64,000 nucleotides of DNA from Galeopsis tetrahit (lineage: Eukaryota > Streptophyta > Magnoliopsida > Lamiales > Lamiaceae). This document shows, one piece after another, positions 55,849 through 64,000 of this stretch. The stretch's first letter is position 1. The number at the start of each line of letters is the position of its first letter. The stretch is from NCBI GenBank assembly GCA_963675135.1, contig OY776120.1:20922001-20986000 (forward strand), in the 5' to 3' direction. The position numbers were made by a program, and so were the translations under genes. A model generated the notes under the pieces. That model was not told the DNA's origin. It saw nothing but the letters and a program-made list of their open reading frames with translations, and made no database searches.

Positions 55849-57161
55849 TGTTGGGATATGAATCCTAGAACAAGTCCTAAATGATGATTGAAAGATAAAA
55901 GATAAAGTTTTGATAAGCCAAAAGAAGTTTGAATTTTTCTAAGTGTTGACTAATCTAGTCTAGTTAAGTTGAAGTCATCTTGAACAAGACCAGTAGAGTT
56001 CACATGAGTTAACATATGAAAAGACAAGTACTTATAATTGATATCGTATTATTACTTCATATGTGTTTATATTAACTGATTAGATTGTTATTGAGCTATG
56101 AATAATCATTGTATAAAGCTCATAATTTTGAATGTAATAGATAGATTGTCTGTATAGTTTTAAGTTGACTAAGCTATAAGCTTAAAGTAATGTAATAGAC
56201 TTGTTAAGATAGAATAGTCTACTGTTGAAGATTGCAAGAGAAGGCTAGACAAGAAGAGTTAAAGTCTACTACACAAGACAGGTGGACTACAAGACAAGTG
56301 CTTACATGACTCCACAAGACAAGTTATCTAGAAGTCAACTTGGAGATACTTAAAGGTGAAGCGCGTATGAAGATAAGATTACAAAGTTAGTTAGAAATAA
56401 CTACTTAAACAAGAAACGCGTGGAAGGATAAGAAGATTCAGTTAGAAGTTAGTTTTCTAGAAGAGTTGGTTACAACTAACTGAGTTCTTGATTTCTAGAG
56501 TCTATAAATACCTCAAGGTATTTATCATTCGAGGACTACTGGAAATACATATACTGAAGCTACATACTGAAGAACTGTTCGAAGTTTCTCTCAGAGATTG
56601 AAGTTCAGAAAGAAGCTACGCAAGACAAGTGAAATACAAGAAGGCTACTACTGAACGAAGAGAAGTTTTATTTTTGTTTACTGTTTCAAGCTGCTAGTTA
56701 CTTGTAAAATAGCTAGTTAGATCGAAGAGGCACTTGGTAGTGTTGTCGAGAAGATCTAAGTCTTATTTCTTGGGACTTAAAGCCACAAGAACATATTACT
56801 CCATTGGAAGAGTTAATAAGAATATCACAACTGGGTTGTGAGAGTGGATGTAGACAAGTTGTCGAACCACTATAAATCGTTTGTGTTGTTTACTTTACTG
56901 TTTTGTTGGTTTTAATTGCTTAATTGTTTAATTGCCTAAATACATGTCTAAACTAGATTAGTTGAGTATAAAACAGAGTTCTCGAATTTTGAAGATTAAG
57001 TATAAACTTTAATTGGGCTCATTGTTAATTTCGTATTCCGCACATTGTAATTCTGATATATCGAAAGATTTTAGAAAAGTCTATTCACCCCCCTCTAGAC
57101 ATTTTCTTTAGCTTCCCTCGATATTAACTCAACTTTTGGGATCTACAAGTGGTATCAGAGC
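55849..57161 (+). repeat. 5' LTR (1299 bp) and primer site of Copia-D
   Basis: Ends TGTTGGGATATG and GGGATCTACA, then TGGTATCAGAGC at 57150-57161. Aligns with the Copia-C LTRs over most of its length, including the shared ACCCCCCTCTAGACATTTTC region near the inner end. Confidence 0.9.
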
Positions 57162-57343
57162 AGTAGTTTACGAACTGCTGTTTCTTGATAACCGACTTAA
57201 GACTTAGGGTGAAGTTGTGGTTCTTAATCATACTTGCTTACGTGTTCTTGATCAATATTCTTAATATATCTGTTTCTTGTTCCCTGTTCTTGAACTGACT
57301 GCTTCTTGATCATAAACCTGCTTAATACATATCTTCTTGAATC

Positions 57344-59893
57344 ATGTCACTCGAAATCAGCGCTAACAAGTTACCTAAGTTCCAGGTTCAAGATTATGAC
57401 TATTGGAAGCTTAGGATGGAAGCTATCTTCAGTTCCACTCACGACTTAATGATCTCCGTCATCACTGAAGGTCCGATAGTGACCATGATCCCTAATACTG
57501 CTGCCCTCGACATAAATCAACCCGTGGGTACACTCGTCAAGAAACCAAGGTCAGAACTAACCTCAGAAGAAATGAGACAGAATAATTTGGATAGCTTGAC
57601 CAAGAATTACATCTTACACACTCTTCCTAACGAGTATCTGGGAAAAGTGCTAAAATGTAAAACTGCCAAAGAAATGTGGGATCGCTTAGCTATCATTTGT
57701 GAAGGGACATCCCTAATCAAAGAAAGCAAGCTTTCTACAGCAGTCCAAAGATTTGAATCATTTCATATGAAAGCTGGCGAAACAATAGACCAGTTGGATA
57801 CTCGTTTTACCAAAATCATGAATGACTTGGAAGTCCTTGGTAAATCTTATACTCCGCGAGAAATCAATCTTAGGATTCTCAAAAGCTTTGATAGTCGATG
57901 GAAAATGGTAAAAATGCTTGTTAAGAATACCCAAGATATAGACGTATGGACAGCAGAGACCATGTTTCAAACTCTAAAGGCCCATGAGTTTGATTTAGAC
58001 GAAGATGAACCTATAGTAAGTAGTGACAGAGAACATGCTATATCTAAGAACATTGCTTTTAAGGCTAGTTCGTCTAAGATAGACAGGTTAAAATCAAAGC
58101 CTAAGACTAGGTTTGCCTCTGTGAAAGACGAGTTAGACACTGATCTCAGTCTGAAGGATCAGGTAAGCCTCATTGTTAGAAAGTTTGATAGGCTGAACAA
58201 ACGTTTCAGAAGATATAAGAAGTTTTATAGAGATCATAGAGGGTCTGTTTCTAAGAACTCGTCTGAGACCAGAAGAGACCGAAACTCGTCCGAAAGGAGA
58301 GACGAAGTCTCGAAAGGTAACAGACAAGATAGAGAGTCTGATGGTAGGAAGATTACTCGTTTTGATAGACGTGATAAACGAAGGAATAACTCTCCTATTA
58401 AAAAGGCTACTAATGATCTCTTGTGCTATAATTGTGAAAAGCCAGGTCATTACATATATGAATGTCCAGACCTAAGCACTGATGATCGAGAAGAACGCAA
58501 AGCACGAAGGGAAAGAAGATACAACCGTGGCAAGAAGGCAATGATGGCCAATGATGACTCTGAGTCTGACTCAGACGAGTTACCATCATCCTCATCTAGC
58601 TACCCGTCTGAACCAGATCATGATGAAGCATTCATAGTATATGATGGTTTATGCTGCATGGCTAAAATCGACCAAGAGGTATCATCTACTACATCTTTTC
58701 AATCTTGTGATGAATCAGAATCTGATGAAAGTGATACTACCAGTAGCAAAGTAGGGAGTAGCCTTCAGCACTCTACTAGTGCAGTTGAAGACGACCTCCT
58801 ACTTGCCAACCAGGCATTCATTGAAGTCAGCGATGAAAACATTATTTTAAAACAAGAAATCATTGATCTTAAGGAAGCTCAGTCTAAAGTAGATCCTAAT
58901 ATAACAGTCCTAAATGAACGCTTGCAAGAAGAGTTGAGTCAACTCAAAGACAAGTGTGCATTAACAAACAAGTTGTATCAAGACCTACTTAAGACACATG
59001 CTACTGAGAAACATGAATTCAATGTTTTAAAAAATAAGTGCAAAAAGCTTGAAGAACGTAATAAGTTCTTAGAAACTGAGGTTGTCACTCTAGACCTTAA
59101 ACTTACTGACCTGGTTAACTCTTCTAAGGTTAACCTTGAACTGTCAGATAGGTATAGGGCTCCTGCTGACAAGACAGGCATAGGTGCTGAGACATCAAGC
59201 TCGTCTACTCAAGTTCCTAAGAACCCTACTATTTTCATCTCAAGCTCTTTGACTAATGATAAAGGAAAAGGACCAATGATATACGATATTGGAACTCCAT
59301 CTGAAGGCACTGTACCCAAACAGACTCAAGTTAACATTCCAATTACCAAGGGAGGTAAAAGGAAAGTTAACAACAAGGCTGTTCCGTTTAAGACAAGTCA
59401 ACAAAGGACTAGAAGTCGTGGACAACCTAATCAGGTCAGATACGAGGATTGGTATCCTGAGGAGACGAGTACTAGACAAGTACAGACTAGACGATAAGAG
59501 CCTAGACCTCCTTTCATAAGGCAGTCTCAACTCTACTCGTCTAGACCTAGACAGGAAGGTCCAAAATATCGTACACAAGCTGTCCTATATCCTCCACCTT
59601 TGTCATATGATATCGAAGGAGAAGAAAGACCTAAATATGTCTATAAACCGTATGGACCTAATGCATATAAACCCTACTCTAACTATCATAGACAAGTGCT
59701 TGCTCAAGTAGAGATTAAGTCGAAAGGCTATCTCCAAAGAGTAGACCCGAACTCAACTGATAGGCCAGACAAGGACAACAAAGTCTTATTTTGCAACAAA
59801 TATGGTCGAAAGCTTAGAAGATCAAACTTGTTCAGGACTCCAATGTACATTTGGATTCCATTGAACTCGTCTAACCCCCCAGGACCCCAATAA
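57344..59893 (+). pseudogene. gag: Copia-D Gag with a single stop codon
   Basis: 850 codons, colinear with the intact Copia-C Gag. MSLEISANKLPKFQVQDYDY start, CCHC knuckle CYNCEKPGHYIYEC from residue 361, coiled coil, Pro/Tyr-rich tail. A TAA at 59495-59497 (after STRQVQTRR; Copia-C reads Gln) interrupts an otherwise open frame that continues to 59893. The final stop and the 20-bp gap before the pol ATG are the same as in Copia-C. Confidence 0.9.
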
Positions 59894-59913
59894 ACAAGGA
59901 GGGTACCTAAATT

Positions 59914-62794
59914 ATGAAATATCATCTAATGCAGGGTCGACTCGATCTATACAAGAAGGGTGGCTCAGTAGGAGAAACCTGGTACATAGACAGTGGTTGT
60001 TCACACCACATGACTGGTACCAAGGCTCTCTTATCAAGTTACCATGAGCAAGAAGGACCAAAAGTAATATTTGGTGATAGCTCCACTGCTGTTACCAAAG
60101 GATTTGGTTACATTCGGAATGGAGACATAGAGATCCAAGATGTCTCATATGTTGAAGGCTTGAAATACAATTTACTCTCTGTTTCACAATTCTGTGATCG
60201 TGGATACAAGGTGCAGTTCAAGAGTCGCAAATGTGAAATCATTGACAAAAGGACACACACAGTCCTACTGGTCGGCATAAGACAAGGAAGTGTGTACATA
60301 GTAAACTGGAACAGTTGTCCGAGGGACACCTGCCTACTTACTAAGAATCCTAAAGAACTTGGCTGGCTCTGGCATAGACGCCTCTGTCATCTAAACTTTA
60401 AAGTTCTTAATAAGATAGCCAGAGACTACCTTGTGGAAGGTATTCCCAATGAAGTCTACTACAAGTCACATGTATGCACGGCCTGTCAGAAAGGTAAACA
60501 GGTAAAGGGTTCCTTTAAATCTATTCCATCCCTCTCAACAAGTAGAGTTCTCGAACTCCTACATATGGACCTACATGTCCCAATAACTCCTCCAACTTTG
60601 AACGGTAGAAGGTACACACTTGTTGTGGTAGACGACTATTCTAAGTTCACTTGGGTAGTTTTCTTACACAAGAAGAGTGATACACAAACACTTTTGCCTG
60701 ATCTGTTGACGAAATTACAAGTTGAGAAGAATCAGTCCATTGTCAAGATCCGTAGTGACAAGGGTACTGAATTCATTAACTGCTATATTAAAGAATTTTG
60801 TTCTAAGCGTGGCATCCAGCACCTTACTAGTGCAGCAAGGACACCACAACAAAATGGAGTAGCAGAGCGAAGGAACAGAACTCTTAAGGAGGCCTGCAGG
60901 ACCATGCTGACAGAGTATGATACTCCTCAGAAGTTTTGGGCAGAAGCGATCAATACTGCATGCCATTCCCAAAATAGAAGTGCTATCAATAAAGCACTAG
61001 GTAAGACGCCCTATGAGGTATGGAAAGGTCGAAAACCCAGAGTTTCATATTTCCATATATTTGGTTGTAAGTGTTTCATCCATAATAATGGAAAGAGCAA
61101 GTTGAATGCCTTCGATGCTAAAGCAGACGAGGGGATATTCTTAGGATACTCCTCGACTAGCAAAGCATTTAGAGTATTCAACTACTCAACCCTTTGTGTG
61201 GAAGAAACACCACATGTGGTTTTCGATGAATCTCAACAGGACACGTCTGCCAACAAGATCAGTGAGAAAGTTACTGAGCTAACTATCGAATCTGACAAAG
61301 ATTCAGAGGTATATGAATCCGTTCAAGCATACAATCCATTCATGAAAGCTCTCGAATCTGATGACAAGGAAAAGGTAAGTGCTCAAGGTAAGTCTACTAG
61401 ACCAGTAGACATGCCTGCTCTAGTTGACTCATCTACTCCAAGTAAATTTGTTGATGATACAAAAGATGTTGACATGCATGATGCTGTACATGATATAGAT
61501 GATAGTGCTACTGTTAAGAATAGAAATACATGGAAATCTGCGCATAATACTGAAAATATCATTGGTGACTCTACTGTTGGTGTGAAGACTAGACGACAAC
61601 TCTTTGAGTCGCAAGAACAGCCGAGTCCAACTATGTTTTGCTGGTGTTGCTTCCTCTCTGCTATTGAGACTACCACGGTTAAAGAGGCATTGGCTGATAG
61701 TAATTGGATCATCGCTATGCAAGACGAGTTGAACCAGTTTGTTCGAAACGACGTCTGGGAACTTGTCGATAGGCCGAAACATCATAATGTAGTTGGCACT
61801 CGATGGATTTTCAAGAATAAGAAAGATGAGAATGATTTAGTCGTTAGAAATAAGGCTAGACTAGTCGCCCAAGGCTACTCACAAGCTGAAGGCATAGACT
61901 ATCATGAAACTTATGCTCCTGTTGCTAGACTAGAAGCCATTCGATTGTTCCTTGCATATGCTGCTCACATGAAATTTACCGTATATCAAATGGATGTTAA
62001 AAGTGCATTCCTTAACGGTATTCTTGCGGAAGAAGTGTATGTTGAACAACCTCCAGGTTTCGAAGTCAAAGGTGACCAAGTTTACAGATTAAAGAAGGCC
62101 TTATATGGACTAAAAAGCAAGCTCCAAGAGCCTGGTATGATACACTCTCTCTCTTTCTATTAGAAAATGGTTTTACTAAGGGCAAGGTCGATAGAACCCT
62201 GTTCAGAAGACAAGAAGGGAAGGACATTTTACTCGTCCAAATTTACGTAGATGACATCATTTTTGGGTCACCTAACAAAAAGCTGAGTGAAAGTTTCTCA
62301 ACACTCATGCAAAGTAAATTTGAGATGTCTATGATGGGTGAAATGAATTACTTTCTTGGTCTTCAAGTAAAACAGACCCCAGAAGGGATTTTCATAAATC
62401 AAGCAAAGTATATTAGAAATCTACTAGACAAGTATGGTATTAAGACATGCAAGTCCACTGGCGTACCTATGCTACCTACTTACAAGATGGATCCAGACGA
62501 ACAAGGTAAATGTGCGGATCAAACACATTATCGTGGTCTTATTGGTTCATTACTATACTTGACTGCTAGTAGACCTGATATTGCATTCTCTGTTGGTGTA
62601 TGTGCTCGTTTTCAAGCTAATCCAAAAGAGAGTCATATGGAAACCACTAAAAGGATATTGAAATAGATAGGAAATCTACATCAATCGTGGTATATGGTAT
62701 CCTTCAAATGATGATCTATCTCTAAGTGGCTACTCTGATTCTGATTTTGGTGGTTGTAGAATAGATAGCAAATCTACATCTAGTTCTTGTCAAT
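59914..62794 (+). pseudogene. pol: Copia-D pol (protease, integrase, RT, partial RNase H)
   Basis: The frame at 59914-62163 carries protease WYIDSGCSHHMTG with the normal D-S-G, GAG-pre-integrase (WHRRLCHL, CTACQKGK), integrase (DKGTEF, TPQQNGVAERRNR), an acidic linker intact here but deleted in Copia-C, and RT as far as YGLK. There AAAG has become AAAAAG, a 2-bp gain that shifts the frame. The other frame holds YVDDIIFGS (62244) to KRILK with a TAG at 62664. RNase H is then altered by a short foreign patch (62665-62690) and cut at SSSCQL by Copia-E. Confidence 0.9.
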
Positions 62795-64000
62795 TGTTGA
62801 TGTTGAAGACTTGGTGATGTTATCGAAGATGTTATCACACAAGGCTGCAACATTTTAATTCGACCTTTCTTATTTTTTCCTAAGTCCAAATTCTGGTTTC
62901 TAGCTAATGCTGCTTTGGATGTTGTAACATCGCAGGTTGAAGATCTAGAACATTCTATAACGTTCCAGACTGGAAGGATCTGGAAGCTTGCAGAAGTATG
63001 TAGATCATGCGGTTGCCCTTGAGAACGTCCAGAACTGGCTGGAAGATCCTAGAAGGCAGTTGGGAGAGAAGAAAGGATGAGATCCTACATTTTAGGAGAT
63101 CATGGATGAAGGTTCTAGAATGCATATTCACGCCTATAAATACAGCAGAACCGTGATCATCATCCATCAATCGAAGTGCCATTCTTTAATTACTAAACTA
63201 GTGTTCATCCTGTTAGGAATTAATTGTCATTGGCATGTTCTTGTCGTTGTGCCGAAGAGTCCAAACTTCCTGTACAACATAAACTTCTCTACACATCTTT
63301 GATAGATAGATCATAGAGTTAGATTAGTTTTTGGTAGTGTAATTTTTACACTTAAGCCGTCTTTAGACTCGATAGGTTATCAAGTCTTATTTCCGTTGTG
63401 AATATTTGTTCACACACCATTTGTATTCACATAATTATTAGTGAAAGTTTCGCCCTGAGGCTCGCATAGATTTTAAATTAAAATCTATGTTAAAAAGTTA
63501 ATTCTGTGTCTTTGTGTTTTCATACTTTCAAGTCTTCCGCTATTCGTATTCTGATATTCTGTAATCGAGTCAGTGTTACATTGAGTGTTCTAACATTGAG
63601 TGTAGCATCAGTCTTGTTTTACTTAACACGCACACTTTCAGTTGGTATCAGAGCTGATACCTGACGACACTAGGTTTAGATCCTTGTTTTTTAATTAGTG
63701 TGTTTTAGTATTTATTGTGTCTTTGCAAAAATGGAAACACATCACATCTCTACAGCACTTAGGCCACCAGTTTTAGATGGTACAAACTATGCATATTGGA
63801 AACCTAAGATGCGCATGTATATCAAGTCTATTGATGAACGTGCATGGAGGACAGTACTTACAGGTTGGGATGCACCAAAAACTCCAGTAGATGAAGACAA
63901 TGAAGTTCAACTCAAGAAGGAAGTTGATTGGACGGCTGACGAGATAACAACAACAGGGTTTAATTCTAAAGCTTTAAATGCTATTTTTACTTCTGTTGAT
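62795..64000 (+). mobile_element. Copia-E: Copia element, 5' end only in window
   Basis: LTR 62795-63640 starts TGTTGATGTTGAAG and ends CACACTTTCA, followed by the primer site TGGTATCAGAGC at 63643-63654 and a gag start. It lies within the RNase H of Copia-D. The second LTR and target duplication are outside the window. The RPPVLDGTNYAYWK Gag start resembles another Sirevirus-type or Tork-type family (uncertain). Confidence 0.8.
63731..64000 (+). CDS. gag: Copia-E Gag, N-terminal 90 codons
   Basis: Open frame from ATG at 63731 to the window end. METHHISTALRPPVLDGTNY, YWKPKMRMYIKSIDERAW and GFNSKALNAIFTSVD are typical blocks of a plant Copia Gag (DUF4219/UBN2-like region). No stop in the visible part, so the element may be less damaged than its neighbours. 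Confidence 0.85.
   Translation, partial: METHHISTALRPPVLDGTNYAYWKPKMRMYIKSIDERAWRTVLTGWDAPKTPVDEDNEVQLKKEVDWTADEITTTGFNSKALNAIFTSVD

Larger units (their letters stand above)
55849..62794 (+). mobile_element. Copia-D: Sirevirus-like Copia, close relative of Copia-C, 3'-truncated by Copia-E in window
   Basis: 5' LTR 55849-57147, primer site at 57150, gag, pol up to RNase H. Gag and pol are very similar to Copia-C at the protein level by eye. Inserted in ORF3 of Copia-F after AAATC (55844-55848). The rest of the element, including its own ORF3 and 3' LTR, presumably lies beyond Copia-E. Defects: a stop in gag, a 2-bp insertion in RT, and a damaged patch in RNase H. Confidence 0.9.

Overview
The window is nuclear DNA of a flowering plant, probably a eudicot. 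The evidence is plant LTR retrotransposons (Copia and Gypsy), Stowaway-type and Mutator-type elements, a short run of Arabidopsis-type telomere repeat, and a relic of a plant berberine-bridge-enzyme-like (BBE-like) gene. I find no intact host gene, rRNA, tRNA or CRISPR array. Nearly every long reading frame belongs to a transposable element, and most are broken.

Layout. 1-6398: a minus-strand Gypsy element (Gypsy-1) with gag and protease only. Its pol has been deleted and a GC-rich gene-like fragment sits near its 3' end. 6399-21637 (locus A): a segment duplicated again at 22052-41158 (locus B). Locus A carries a 6.6 kb Mutator-like insertion (9040-15650, 9-bp target duplication) holding several small MITEs. 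It is followed by the C-terminal end of a BBE-like pseudogene that has been split by an LTR relic, a 157-bp MITE and a complete 4.6 kb Copia element (Copia-A, 16863-21417). Locus B is interrupted by a truncated Copia (Copia-B, 22794-39342). That element is itself split by a 13 kb minus-strand Sirevirus-like Copia (Copia-C, 23472-36428) with a very large extra ORF between RNase H and the 3' LTR.

41385-42584 is a 1.2 kb Mutator-like element with clear terminal inverted repeats and a 9-bp target duplication. 43597-55848 is an old, heavily mutated Sirevirus-like Copia (Copia-F). It has been hit by two solo LTRs of the Gypsy-1 family (45992-47275 and 52344-53596, opposite orientations) and by a replacement of about 1.9 kb (48756-50654). 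Copia-F is interrupted in its extra ORF by Copia-D (55849-62794), a close relative of Copia-C. Copia-D is in turn cut in RNase H by Copia-E (62795 to the window end).

The window is therefore a nested retrotransposon cluster. Several insertion events can be dated relative to each other because occupied and empty copies of the same site both lie in the window. The most unusual items are the conserved large third ORF of the Sirevirus-like elements, the gag-only Gypsy with a captured GC-rich fragment, the 6.6 kb insertion, and the BBE-like gene whose last codons can be read across two nested insertions. All calls rest on reading the sequence by eye. No database search was run, so family names are recognition-level calls.
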